A stretch of DNA of 36,984 nt from CAZKKF01 sp964553285 (GCA_964553285.1 CAZKKF010000007.1:1-36984), one strand, 5' to 3'; shown: positions 29,363 through 36,984, counted from the first letter of the stretch. The notes: a model not told the origin generated them from the letters alone. Made by a program: numbers and translations.

Positions 29363-29833
29363 ATGGAAATAAACGAAACAGCGGGCTCTGCTCGCATATA
29401 CGAAGTGGGTTTCTTGGTAAACCCCACCTTGACTCCGGATGCCGCCCAGGCGGTGCGCGGACAGATTGAGGAAATGGTTACCAAGGCCGGAGGGTCCGTC
29501 ATAGACGGCGAGAATCCCAGGATGAGGCGCTTGTCTTACGCTATCTTCGGCTTCATAAACGGTGCCAAGCACGCTTTCACCGAGGCTTACTTTGGCTGGA
29601 CCAAGTTTGAACTGCCGGTTGAGGCGCTCGACGACCTAAACGCAAGCCTGAAGAAAAAAGAGGAGATAATCCGATTCCTTACCATAAATACGGTCAGGGA
29701 AAAGACCTATGCTCCCACATCTGTTCCGGAAGAGGAGATACAGAGCGATTCTGAAGACGCTGCGCTAGATATGGGGGATGCTCCGGAAGCCCCAGTGGAA
29801 GCGGAAGTTGCGGACGGAGAAACGAGAGAATAG
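29363..29833 (+). CDS. rpsF: 30S ribosomal protein S6 (bS6)
   Basis: Small-subunit protein that pairs with bS18. YEVGFLVNPTLTPDAAQAVRG, GENPRMRRLSYAIFGFINGAKHAFTEAYF and the strand FELPVEALDDLNASLKK fit bS6. A ~40-residue acidic C-terminal tail (SVPEEEIQSDSEDAALDMGD) makes it longer (156 aa) than E. coli bS6. First gene of the rpsF-ssb-rpsR operon. Confidence 0.93.
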   Translation: MEINETAGSARIYEVGFLVNPTLTPDAAQAVRGQIEEMVTKAGGSVIDGENPRMRRLSYAIFGFINGAKHAFTEAYFGWTKFELPVEALDDLNASLKKKEEIIRFLTINTVREKTYAPTSVPEEEIQSDSEDAALDMGDAPEAPVEAEVADGETRE

Positions 29834-29842
29834 AATAGGGCC

Positions 29843-30283
29843 ATGTACATAAACAAAGTATTCTTGTTCGGCAATCTTACCCGCGATCCGGAAGTGAGGG
29901 CTCTTCCTTCGGGAGGCCAGGTAGCGTCTTTTTCCATAGCCACCAACAGGGTGTGGAAGGACAAAGACGGCGCCAAGCAGGAATCGGTTGATTATCACAA
30001 TGCGGTTTGTTTCGGCAAACAGGCCGACACCATAGCCCAGTATTTGCGAAAGGGAAGCTCCGTTTTCGTTGAAGGCAGGCTTACCACCAGGAGCTGGGAA
30101 GGCCAGGACGGCAAGAAAAATTACCGCACGGAAGTGATTATTGACCGTTTCCAGTTTGGTCCCAAGACCTCAGCAGGCGGTGCACCGGCCGCAAGCGCCG
30201 GCAAAGAGCCGCAGGACAGTGCCCCCCAGGAAATAGATTATCCTGAAGAGGCAAGCATCAATACGGACGACATTCCGTTCTAA
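29843..30283 (+). CDS. ssb: Single-stranded DNA-binding protein
   Basis: OB-fold SSB: MYINKVFLFGNLTRDPEVRALPSG, ASFSIATNRVWKDKDGAK, VDYHNAVCFGKQADTIAQYLRKGSSVFVEGRL; then a short disordered linker and the acidic tip DDIPF used for partner binding. 146 aa. Placed between the genes of the S6:S18 pair, the usual bacterial order. Confidence 0.97.
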   Translation: MYINKVFLFGNLTRDPEVRALPSGGQVASFSIATNRVWKDKDGAKQESVDYHNAVCFGKQADTIAQYLRKGSSVFVEGRLTTRSWEGQDGKKNYRTEVIIDRFQFGPKTSAGGAPAASAGKEPQDSAPQEIDYPEEASINTDDIPF

Positions 30284-30297
30284 ATCAAAAAATAGCA

Positions 30298-30492
30298 ATG
30301 AAAGAAGACCAGAAGATAAACATAGAACACATAGACTACAAGGACACCGAACTGCTGAAAGGCTTCATCAATCCGCACGGACGCATTTTGCCCCGCAGGA
30401 GAACCAGGCTCTCAGCAAGAGACCAGAGAAGTTTGGCGCTTGCCATAAAGCGCGCCCGATTCCTCGGACTGATGCCCTTTGTAGCCAGATAA
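30298..30492 (+). CDS. rpsR: 30S ribosomal protein S18 (bS18)
   Basis: 64 aa. IDYKDTELLKGFINPHGRILPRRRTRLSARDQRSL, ending AIKRARFLGLMPFVAR: the full bS18 signature. Last gene of the operon; a terminator follows within 20 nt. Confidence 0.96.
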   Translation: MKEDQKINIEHIDYKDTELLKGFINPHGRILPRRRTRLSARDQRSLALAIKRARFLGLMPFVAR

Positions 30493-30510
30493 AAAATAGT
30501 GATTTCTATC

Positions 30511-30546
30511 AAAAAACGGCCCTCTCACTAGAGGGGCCGTTTTTTG
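30511..30546 (+). terminator. Rho-independent terminator of rpsF-ssb-rpsR
   Basis: A6-CGGCCC-TCT pairs with AGA-GGGGCCG-T6 (one bulged G, loop CACT); T6 tail. Confidence 0.9.
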
Positions 30547-30571
30547 ATGCGCGATATAGAGTATAATTGCC

Positions 30572-30871
30572 ATGATGAAGATGCCTCACTTTCTGCGCAC
30601 CGGATTTTTTGCTCTCGGCCTTATGGTGCTCTCCTTTTTTCTAAAAGCTCTTTGCCCGATATCTCAAGGCTGTTTTGCCGATCCCTTTGTTATAGCTTTC
30701 TTTGCGCCGGTGAAGCTTTTGTATCATTTGGCCCCAAGCCTGGGGCCGGCCATATCTTTGCGGGTGGAGCAGGCCGTGCTTGTGCTGATATGGTTTGCCA
30801 TCGGGTGCCTGGTCGGTCTTGCGGCGGATGCCGTCTCCCGCAAGTACGGCAAAGGGAAAAAACCTATTTAA
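30572..30871 (+). CDS. Small hydrophobic membrane protein, 98-99 aa
   Basis: Unrecognised. Two to three membrane segments: GFFALGLMVLSFFLKALC, the less hydrophobic DPFVIAFFAPVKLLYHLAP, and AVLVLIWFAIGCLVGLAADA; basic C-terminus KYGKGKKPI. TATAAT (30562-30567) ends 4 nt before the first ATG and 7 nt before the second (30575), so the second is the likelier leaderless start. The 3' end overlaps convergent efp by 8 nt. Confidence 0.6.
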   Translation: MMKMPHFLRTGFFALGLMVLSFFLKALCPISQGCFADPFVIAFFAPVKLLYHLAPSLGPAISLRVEQAVLVLIWFAIGCLVGLAADAVSRKYGKGKKPI

Positions 30872-31445
30872 TCCTGTCTGTGTATTCTCCCGTTTCTGTG
30901 TTGATGCGTATGGTGTCTCCCGCTTCCACAAAGAGGGGAGCGTTGACGCTTGCTCCGGTTTCAACGGTTACCACTTTGTTTCCCGCCCTGGACGAATCTC
31001 CCTTTATGCTCGGAGGCGCCTCGGTAACTTTGAGGTCAACCTTTATGGGGAGCTTCATGCCGATTACATCCTCATCAAAAATTATTGAAGTAACGACAGA
31101 GTTTTCCTTCAGGAATCTTCCCTGATCGCCTATTTTCTCCGCCGGTATCATGAACCGATTGGAGGGATCTTTGATATCGCAAAACCACCACTCCTCCTGT
31201 CGTCCGCCTGCGGCGGGTTTTTTGTACAGGTACTTTACCTCCTTGTTTTCAATATCCGCTTCCTCAACCTTGTCCGATACATGAAAAGAGTATTCGGTGG
31301 TTTTTCCGGTAAGCAGATTTTTCAATTTGGTCGCATTCACAGGCTTTCTCTGCTGTTTGCGGAAAACATGGGAAGAGAGCACCTCATACGGAGTGCCGTC
31401 CAGGACTATAAACTTATGTTCGGTTATTTCGTTGTATTCAAGCAT
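30864..31445 (-). CDS. efp: Elongation factor P
   Basis: Rescues ribosomes stalled at polyproline. 193 aa with three beta-barrel domains: YEVLSSHVFRKQQRKPVNATKLKNLLTG (domain I), WWFCDIKDPSNRFMI (linker), FLKENSVVTSIIFDEDVIGMKLP and VVTVETGASVNAPLFVEAGDTIRINTETGEY (domain III signature). The domain I loop reads FRKQQRKPVN instead of the PGKG loop whose Lys is modified in E. coli. TATATT on the minus strand ends 9 nt before the ATG. Confidence 0.94.
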   Translation of the reverse strand: MLEYNEITEHKFIVLDGTPYEVLSSHVFRKQQRKPVNATKLKNLLTGKTTEYSFHVSDKVEEADIENKEVKYLYKKPAAGGRQEEWWFCDIKDPSNRFMIPAEKIGDQGRFLKENSVVTSIIFDEDVIGMKLPIKVDLKVTEAPPSIKGDSSRAGNKVVTVETGASVNAPLFVEAGDTIRINTETGEYTDRIK

Positions 31446-31498
31446 AGGGGAGTCAATATACCTTATCGCAGGCTCAAAATAAAGCAGGCTGTATTCCG

Positions 31499-32536
31499 TT
31501 ATTTCAAAAGCCCGCGTATCTCTTTCAATATCTCGTTTGCCTGGGCCTTGTTCTCTCTCAAGAACTGCCTGGTGGCATCATAGCCTCTGCCGATTGATTC
31601 GCCTTTGTACTTGTAGCTTGATCCGCTCTTCTCTATTACGCCGAGCTTTTCTCCCAAAGCGATAATTTCGCCTTCTCTGGATATGCCCTCGTTGTACATC
31701 AGATCAAACTCGGTCTGCTTGAATGGCGCGGCCACTTTGTTTTTTACCACCTTGACCCGCACTCTTCCTCCCATTATTTCCTCGCCTTTCTTTATCTGGG
31801 CGATGCGGCGAATGTCCATTCTTACGGACGTATAAAACTTCAACGCCTTGCCTCCGGGGGTGGTCTCCGGATTGCCAAACATTACCCCTATTTGCATTCT
31901 GATTTGGTTGATGAAAATGACCACCGTTTTGCTCTTTGCCACAATAGCCGTCAATTTTCTCAAAGCCTGGGACATAAGGCGGGCCTGCTTGCCCACGTGG
32001 TGCGCCCCCATATCTCCTTCTATCTCGTCTCTTGGGGTGAGTGCCGCCACCGAGTCTATGACTATCACATCCATCTTGCCGCTTCTTACCAAAGACTCCA
32101 CTATCTCAAGCGCCTGCTCTCCCGTGTCCGGCTGGGATATCAAAAGCTCGTTTACTTTGACCCCCAGTCTTTTTGCATATTCCGGATCCATGGCATGCTC
32201 CGCGTCTATAAAGGCGCATATTCCTCCCAGCTTCTGGGCCTCGGCCACAATATGAAGTGTAAGAGTGGTCTTACCCGAAGACTCCGGTCCGAAGACTTCT
32301 ATGATTCTGCCTCTCGGCACTCCTCCCACTCCCAAAGCATGGTCAAGCCCTATGGAGCCGGTGGGTATGGCATTCACGTCCACTTTGGGCTTTTCATCAA
32401 GCTTCATTATGGCATCGTCGCCAAACTTGGTTTTGATGGCCTTGATGGCGTTTTCTATTTCATTATGCCTGCTGTCTTTCTCCGTGTTTTCTTCGCCTGC
32501 TTTGGTGGTTTTCTTTGCCATGTTTTTATTCTTCAT
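31499..32536 (-). CDS. recA: Recombinase RecA
   Basis: Strand-exchange ATPase. GRIIEVFGPESSGKTTLTLH (Walker A), CAFIDAEHAMDPEYAKRLGV, DVIVIDSVAALTPR (Walker B), VIFINQIRMQIGVMFGNPETTPGG (L2). 345 aa from ATG 32536; ATG 32521 (MAKKTTK) is an alternative start. The long acidic C-terminal tail of E. coli RecA is absent (ends KEIRGLLK). It follows the small membrane protein gene by 2 nt. Confidence 0.97.
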   Translation of the reverse strand: MKNKNMAKKTTKAGEENTEKDSRHNEIENAIKAIKTKFGDDAIMKLDEKPKVDVNAIPTGSIGLDHALGVGGVPRGRIIEVFGPESSGKTTLTLHIVAEAQKLGGICAFIDAEHAMDPEYAKRLGVKVNELLISQPDTGEQALEIVESLVRSGKMDVIVIDSVAALTPRDEIEGDMGAHHVGKQARLMSQALRKLTAIVAKSKTVVIFINQIRMQIGVMFGNPETTPGGKALKFYTSVRMDIRRIAQIKKGEEIMGGRVRVKVVKNKVAAPFKQTEFDLMYNEGISREGEIIALGEKLGVIEKSGSSYKYKGESIGRGYDATRQFLRENKAQANEILKEIRGLLK

Positions 32537-32538
32537 TG

Positions 32539-32937
32539 CTAATGCTCTCTCTCGGGTCCGGACAAGCTTGCTGTATTCGGCGGCCTCTCCTTCGCGGCCA
32601 CAAAGCTTCTCTTTATTTCCCGTTCCCGTCCAAAACGGTCTGTAGCTTTGAGGCTTAGTATAGTGTAGCCCTCGTGGGCGAGCAACGCCTCCTCAAACAC
32701 TCCGCTTTCGTTCACAAAAATCGGCCTGTCGTTTAAGGAAAGGTAAGCCACCCTGTGGGCCGTGCCTTTGACCGACACAAATGTATCATCTAGGTAAATG
32801 CCCTCGGTGGGGTAGGTGATGCTTATCTGCGGGCCGCTGATAAAGTCTTTTGATTGAAAGAACACATATACGAGCAGGGAGAGAAGTATTGCCGCCGCGA
32901 TTACCATTTTTGCCGGTTTCGGACTGTTTTTGGTCAT
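32539..32937 (-). CDS. Membrane-anchored protein with one Ig-like domain
   Basis: 132 aa. One N-terminal membrane helix (about residues 11-27, MVIAAAILLSLLVYVFF), then a single beta domain: ISITYPTEGIYLDDTFVSVKGTAHRVAYLSLNDRPIFVNESGVFEEALL (read in parts), a pattern seen in Ig-like/glucodextranase-B-type modules of CPR surface proteins. Its ATG overlaps the ftsK stop (ATGA), so it is cotranscribed with ftsK and recA. Function unknown. Confidence 0.7.
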   Translation of the reverse strand: MTKNSPKPAKMVIAAAILLSLLVYVFFQSKDFISGPQISITYPTEGIYLDDTFVSVKGTAHRVAYLSLNDRPIFVNESGVFEEALLAHEGYTILSLKATDRFGREREIKRSFVAAKERPPNTASLSGPEREH

Positions 32938-35246
32938 TGTTCTTCCTCCGTATCGCCCTCATCCGTTTCCGTTTCTTCCTCGTCTGCGCCCGCGGCGGCG
33001 TTAAGAAGCTCATTAGCCGCCTGTTCAAGCTCGCCGCCCGGCTTTACGAGCACATCCCTCGGCTTTGCTCCCGACCCCGGCCCTATCACTCCGCGTTCCT
33101 CCAGTATGTCCATCAGGCGCGCGGCGCGGGCGTATCCTATGCCGAGTTTTCTCTGCAGGAATGAGGTAGAGGCTTTCTGGGCCGCAATGACAGTCTCTCT
33201 TGCTTCCTCATAAAGCTCATCTCCCTCATCGTCATCCATGGAGGCCGCAAATATCGCGCCGCTTCCTCCGGCTTCGCTGTTTTGGTCTTTGATAGCCGTT
33301 ACGTCTATCTGCGGCAATTCATCCTCGTAGTTTTCCGCCAAGTACTTCACCACTTTCTTCACCTCGCCTTCGCTTATGAATGCCGACTGTATTCTCACGG
33401 GCTTGGACATCTCTCCGGACATAAAGAGCATGTCTCCGGCTCCAAGGAGCTTCTCGGCTCCCGCCATGTCAAGGATGGTGCGCGAGTCAAACTGCGAAGC
33501 CACCTGGAGCGCGATGCGACTTGGGACGTTGGCCTTAATGAGGCCCGTAATGACGTTCACGGATGGCCTTTGGGTGGAAAGTATCAGGTGTATGCCCACG
33601 GCGCGGCTCATCTGGGCCAGGCGCACAATGGCCGACTCAAGCTCTCTTGGGTACGCCTGCATGATATCGGCAAGCTCGTCTATGATAATGACGATATAAG
33701 GCATCGCCTCAAGTCCGCCGCCCTCATCCGCTTCGCCGCCGCTACCTTTCTTCAAGCTCGGCTCAAGAATAGTCTTGTGATAAGACACGATATCGCGCAC
33801 CTGGTGCTCTTGCAGTACGTCATACCTCCTATCCATTTCCTTCGCCGCCCACTTGAGGGCAAGTATGGCCTTCTTGGCATCCGTAATAACAGGCGTTAGC
33901 AAATGGGGGATTTTGTTATAAAGCGTGAGCTCCACCCTCTTGGGGTCAATCATGATGAACTTCAGATTTTCCGGCGGGTTCCTAAACAAAAGAGAGGTTA
34001 CCACCGCATGTATGGTTACCGACTTGCCCGAGCCGGTAGCTCCGGCGATAAGCATGTGAGGAGCTTTGGCCACGTTGGTGAAGTGCGATCGTCCGGCAAT
34101 GTCCTTACCCAGAGATACAAGAAGCGGCTTGTCTGATGTGCCAAACTCTTCTTCATCAAGAAGCGTGCCGAGGCCGATGGTGGTCTTGGCGGTGTTTGGC
34201 ACCTCAATGCCCACCAGCGATTTGCCCGGTATGGGAGCCTCTATGCGTACGGGATGCGCCGCGAGAGCAAGCTCCAGGTTCGACTGCAGACCCACTATCT
34301 TTGCAAGCTTCACTCCCTCGGCCGGTTTCAGGGCATACCTCGTTACCGAAGGGCCGATAGACACCTCGTCCATCTCAACGGCAATGCCGAAGTTTTCAAG
34401 AGTCCTCTTTATGATGTTTGCATTGGCTTTTATGTCGCCCACCACCGGTTTGCCCTTGTCGCGCTCAAGGAGAGAGAGGGGAGGGGGTACGAACTCCTTG
34501 GCCGCAAAGGCTCTCCTCGGGGGTTGCGCCATGAAGCCTCCGCCAAAAAGACCTTTCTTCTTTTCTTCCTTCGGGGCAATCTTCGGCTCATCAATCTGCT
34601 TTTCTTCCGGAGCGTCTTCTTCCACCTTCTTGCCGCCCACCGTTACGGGCACTTCCGCCTCCTCTTCCTCGCTCTCGTCATCCTCTCCCTCCTCTTTTTT
34701 CTTTCCAAAAAGCTGGTGAATATTGAAGGCCGAGTCAAACATCACAAAGCAAGCCACCACCAAAAGTCCCACCAGTGCGATGGTCGTTACATACACATCA
34801 AATATGCTCAAAAGGGGTTCCGACACCCACTCCCCGACAAGCCCCCCTTTTTCTCCCAAAGCGATATTCACCAGGCCGAGCGAAGTAAGCAGAAGCAGTA
34901 TCACGCCGAGCCACTGGGTTCTGGTAACAGACCTCTCCTCCCCGCGAAAAGAAGACACCGACAGGAAGAAAAATATAAGAGGCAAAAAGTAAAAGCCTAT
35001 GCCAAAAAGGAGAAACAGATACTTGGCGATAAACTCCCCGGCCACCCCTCCGTTGTGGAAGGCGGCAAAGATAAACACCACTCCAAGCAGTGCATAAAAC
35101 ACCCCGCCTACGGCCCTTATTGTCTCGTCTTTAAGATTCCTAAAGACAGGCAAACCGCCCTCCCGTTCTTCCTGGAGGTCATCATCTTTGTATCGCTTTT
35201 TATTGGGTTTTCTGCCGCGCTTTGCGCCTTTCTGACCTCTTGCCAT
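32934..35246 (-). CDS. ftsK: DNA translocase FtsK
   Basis: Pumps chromosomal DNA through the division septum. 770 aa from ATG 35246 (MARGQKGAKRGRKPNKK); the frame stays open further upstream, but TAGAAT ends 8 nt before this ATG on the minus strand. Four N-terminal membrane helices (VFYALLGVVFIFAAF, YLFLLFGIGFYFLPLIFFFLS and two more), an acidic linker, the motor with LIAGATGSGKSVTIHAVV (Walker A) and IVIIIDELADIM (Walker B), and a C-terminal gamma winged helix (TSFLQRKLGIGYARAARLMDILEERGVIG) for KOPS recognition, followed by a Glu-rich tail. Confidence 0.96.
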   Translation of the reverse strand: MARGQKGAKRGRKPNKKRYKDDDLQEEREGGLPVFRNLKDETIRAVGGVFYALLGVVFIFAAFHNGGVAGEFIAKYLFLLFGIGFYFLPLIFFFLSVSSFRGEERSVTRTQWLGVILLLLTSLGLVNIALGEKGGLVGEWVSEPLLSIFDVYVTTIALVGLLVVACFVMFDSAFNIHQLFGKKKEEGEDDESEEEEAEVPVTVGGKKVEEDAPEEKQIDEPKIAPKEEKKKGLFGGGFMAQPPRRAFAAKEFVPPPLSLLERDKGKPVVGDIKANANIIKRTLENFGIAVEMDEVSIGPSVTRYALKPAEGVKLAKIVGLQSNLELALAAHPVRIEAPIPGKSLVGIEVPNTAKTTIGLGTLLDEEEFGTSDKPLLVSLGKDIAGRSHFTNVAKAPHMLIAGATGSGKSVTIHAVVTSLLFRNPPENLKFIMIDPKRVELTLYNKIPHLLTPVITDAKKAILALKWAAKEMDRRYDVLQEHQVRDIVSYHKTILEPSLKKGSGGEADEGGGLEAMPYIVIIIDELADIMQAYPRELESAIVRLAQMSRAVGIHLILSTQRPSVNVITGLIKANVPSRIALQVASQFDSRTILDMAGAEKLLGAGDMLFMSGEMSKPVRIQSAFISEGEVKKVVKYLAENYEDELPQIDVTAIKDQNSEAGGSGAIFAASMDDDEGDELYEEARETVIAAQKASTSFLQRKLGIGYARAARLMDILEERGVIGPGSGAKPRDVLVKPGGELEQAANELLNAAAGADEEETETDEGDTEEEQ

Positions 35247-35347
35247 TGGCCTATATTCTAACACGCCGCAGGCTCTTTTAAGAGAAAATGTTTTTGCAGG
35301 CAAATGACACGGAGAGCTCCAAAACCGCTTTGTGTAGCCGTAAAATA

Positions 35348-35411
35348 TGTCCCTTAAAATATAAAGGACAACACTTGATTTATTTTTCGGGGTTTGGTAT
35401 AATAAAGGACA
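35348..35411 (+). promoter_or_regulatory. Promoter with three TAAAGGACA sites
   Basis: TTGATT (35375-35380), 17-bp spacer, TATAAT (35398-35403). Upstream of the -35 is a 9-bp inverted repeat with 5-bp spacer (35348-35356 / 35362-35370, one mismatch); a further direct copy of TAAAGGACA lies at 35403-35411, at the start site. The arrangement looks like an operator for an autoregulator. Confidence 0.6.
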
Positions 35412-35420
35412 TAGAAAGAT

Positions 35421-36368
35421 ATGACCGAAAACAATCAAAAAGACATAGTTTCAGCAAACAGCCCGTCACAGGCCCCTGTTTCAGCTCTAAATGTGGCCGA
35501 TAGACATATTAAAGACACTCAGGAAGTAGGCTTCCCGTTGATAGACAATAAGGACAAAAGCTTCTCAATGTTCCAAAAGAAAGCGGAGAAGATTTCCGCC
35601 GCCCTGTACCTGGTGAGCAACTTCCTTGCCGATGCCGACCCCATAAAATGGGACTTGCGCAAACTATCCACAGGTCTTGTGAGAAACGCTTCTTCTCTCA
35701 TTTTCACCGAACGCTTCGACAGGGAAGCGGGAGTGCATTCCCTAAAGACCAAAGTGGTTGAGATAGTCTCTCTCCTGGATGTCGCCATGATGGCCGGTCT
35801 TATCTCCCAGATGAACGGCTCCGTATTGAAAGGCGAACTGGCTCTATTCATAGAAAAAGCCGAGTCTTTTGCTATGTCCAAAAACAGGGCAAACACCGCT
35901 CTTTCAAGCTCCATGTTTCAGGTGGAAGATATGTTTGAGGAGGAAGAAGAATACGCGCCGGAGCCTATCAGGATAGAGCCCAAGCCGGCCCCTTCTCCCA
36001 GGGTCGTGGAAGCCGTCAAAGTCAGCCGGCCTATAAAGGACAGAACTCCCATGCCCGCCATTGAGCGTCGCACAATTCCCGCTGGCCTTTTGCCGGAGGT
36101 TGAATTTGAAGAGGACAAAAAGACCAAAACAAACAGGAAAATAAAAGACTATAGCTCCGTTGCCGTAAAGAGGAACCGCAGGCAGAGCTTTATCATCAGC
36201 ATACTCAAGCGCCGCAAAGACCTCACCATAAAAGACATTTCTTCCGTGTTCCATGATTGCAGTGAGAAGACCATCCAAAGAGAGCTTTCCGCTCTTGTGG
36301 ACGAAGGCGTAATCAGCCGCAAAGGCAAACGCCGCTGGACTAGGTACAACTTGGTCATCGCCGAATAA
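35421..36368 (+). CDS. Winged-helix DNA-binding protein (putative regulator)
   Basis: 315 aa. N-terminal ~150 residues helical (KKAEKISAALYLVSNFLADADPIKWDLRKLS, read in parts; VVEIVSLLDVAMMAGLISQMN), an acidic/Pro linker (MFEEEEEYAPEPIRIEPKPAPSP), then a C-terminal winged helix: RRQSFIISILKRRKDLTIKDISSVF, CSEKTIQRELSALVDEGVISRKGKRRWTRY. The recognition-helix pattern CSEKTIQRELSALV resembles DeoR/HTH_11 regulators. Target genes unknown; the repeats in its promoter suggest autoregulation. Confidence 0.75.
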   Translation: MTENNQKDIVSANSPSQAPVSALNVADRHIKDTQEVGFPLIDNKDKSFSMFQKKAEKISAALYLVSNFLADADPIKWDLRKLSTGLVRNASSLIFTERFDREAGVHSLKTKVVEIVSLLDVAMMAGLISQMNGSVLKGELALFIEKAESFAMSKNRANTALSSSMFQVEDMFEEEEEYAPEPIRIEPKPAPSPRVVEAVKVSRPIKDRTPMPAIERRTIPAGLLPEVEFEEDKKTKTNRKIKDYSSVAVKRNRRQSFIISILKRRKDLTIKDISSVFHDCSEKTIQRELSALVDEGVISRKGKRRWTRYNLVIAE

Positions 36369-36442
36369 GAGTCCTCTATATTGTTGCTTTTTGGCCCTTT
36401 TTGGGCTAGTATGTCAGGGTGCCGTGGCTTGTACCTGGGACC

Positions 36443-36471
36443 GGTTATCCACACGATTGTTGCGGATAACC
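36443..36471. promoter_or_regulatory. Inverted pair of DnaA-box-like sites
   Basis: TTATCCACA (36445-36453) is an exact consensus DnaA box; TGCGGATAA (36461-36469) is a one-mismatch box in opposite orientation. The dyad extends to 11-bp arms with a 7-bp spacer and ends 14 bp before TATAAT at 36486. Confidence 0.5.
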
Positions 36472-36485
36472 GCGATTGGCTCGGG

Positions 36486-36491
36486 TATAAT
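36486..36491 (+). promoter_or_regulatory. -10 element upstream of the secreted protein gene
   Basis: TATAAT preceded by GG; TTGCGG (36460-36465) is the nearest -35 candidate at a long 20-bp spacing. Confidence 0.4.
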
Positions 36492-36863
36492 TGTCTGCAC
36501 GGATTGCACTGCGCCTAGATGCGGAGGCAATCTTTGGAACTTTGACAACAAAATAGGGGCGTGTGCGGCAAAGCACATGGCCTCATCCTACAGAAATCCT
36601 TTTTCCGTCGGCCTGCATTTATGAAGCCTCTATATATAGAGTTTCCATAAAGCGGGTCTTGTCAGAATCTACAGAAATTCGGTCCAAACATCGCCACTCT
36701 CCTCCATCCCCGTCGATTCTTCTTCTGCATTATTTACGGCAACTCCGCAGTGGAAGAAGGGGAGGGAGAGTTATGGATTATCAGTGTTCGTTATTAGTCC
36801 AAAACTCGGCGCGCGCCGTTACAAGTTACAAGTCGCGCCGATTCATTCAAAAACTTAAAACAA

Positions 36864-36984
36864 ATGAAGAAATTCATTGCAGGTTCAATTGGCTTGGCCC
36901 TTGCTCTTACAGTAGTAGCCGTTCCGGCTGCTTCTGCTCAGACCATCGCCGAGCTCCAGGCTTTGATTGCACAGCTTACTGCGC
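36864..36984 (+). CDS. Secreted protein, 5' end only
   Basis: Starts MKKFIAGSIGLALALTVVAV, a classical Sec signal peptide with a likely cleavage site at PAASA|Q (about residue 25), followed by TIAELQALIAQLTA, the start of an amphipathic or coiled-coil segment. CPR genomes often carry secreted or surface-layer-type proteins beginning like this, but the visible 40 residues cannot define the family. The 3' end is outside the window. Confidence 0.75.
   Translation, partial: MKKFIAGSIGLALALTVVAVPAASAQTIAELQALIAQLTA

Larger units (their letters stand above)
36369..36863 (+). other. 495-nt non-coding region upstream of the secreted protein gene
   Basis: No convincing gene. It holds a DnaA-box-like dyad (36443-36471), a TATAAT box (36486-36491), a 14-bp palindrome CTCTATATATAGAG (near 36628), two CTACAGAAAT direct copies (near 36591 and 36670), and a hairpin TCGGCGCG/CGCGCCGA (36806-36841) with TTACAAG tandem copies in its loop, 22 nt before the start codon. 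Probably a long structured 5' UTR; no known RNA family was recognised. Confidence 0.4.

Noticed and set aside
36536..36700. Possible structured RNA (RNase P or tmRNA-like ACAGAAAT words)
   Set aside because: Only short word matches; no conserved core of RNase P, tmRNA, SRP or 6S RNA could be assembled.
1..36984. CRISPR array, insertion sequences or prophage structural genes
   Set aside because: No regularly spaced repeats, no transposase or integrase motifs and no phage structural proteins were seen; the only retroelement is the DGR.

Overview
The window looks like a chromosomal segment of a Candidate Phyla Radiation (Patescibacteria) bacterium, most likely a Parcubacteria lineage. The reasons are small housekeeping proteins, a type-2 IleRS, an EF-P with a CPR-like loop, short RecO and SecE, and an rplK gene not followed by rplA. 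Loss of uL1 is reported for one large Parcubacteria group. These assignments come from reading motifs; no database search was run.

Layout. 1-1858 (minus): rplS (partial), an RluA-family pseudouridine synthase, uppS and tRNA-Val. 1859-4870: accessory genes, tRNA-His, a 61-bp perfect palindrome, an NlpE-like protein and a methyltransferase. 4875-7109: a SIMPL protein, then secE-nusG-rplK. 7212-10198: one orphan gene, then a dTMP-supply block: dcd, and divergent thyX and tmk. 10264-11850: argS. 11874-14408: a complete diversity-generating retroelement (DGR). 14528-15759: a PemK/MazF-like toxin and gmk. 15847-23227: ileS, recO, a large DUF11-like surface protein and glyS. 23341-25904: a coiled-coil gene broken in a GA repeat, a small coiled-coil protein and an M16 peptidase. 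25949-29240: AI-2E-type permease, metG, tatD. 29363-30492: rpsF-ssb-rpsR. 30864-35246 (minus): efp, recA, a membrane protein and ftsK. 35421-36984: a winged-helix regulator and the start of a secreted protein.

Main result: the DGR. A 122-bp variable repeat (VR) at the 3' end of a 172-residue target gene matches a template repeat (TR) 444 bp downstream. The two differ at 16 positions, and in all 16 the TR base is adenine. All 12 affected codons change amino acid. An Avd-like four-helix protein (opposite strand) and a reverse transcriptase with YADD and LGNLTSQ motifs complete the system. A G11 tract lies between avd and the RT gene, and the target carries five ATCCCC hexamers.

Other points of note: an IleRS with a histidine-phosphatase domain inserted in its catalytic core and HYGS in place of HIGH; a GA-repeat frameshift that could be phase variation; and two styles of gene start. 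About a dozen genes have a TATAAT-like box ending 6-9 nt before the start codon (probably leaderless). A second set of GC-rich single genes has TTGAC-type promoters, roughly 50-80 nt leaders, strong Shine-Dalgarno sites and private hairpin terminators, and looks like inserted cassettes.
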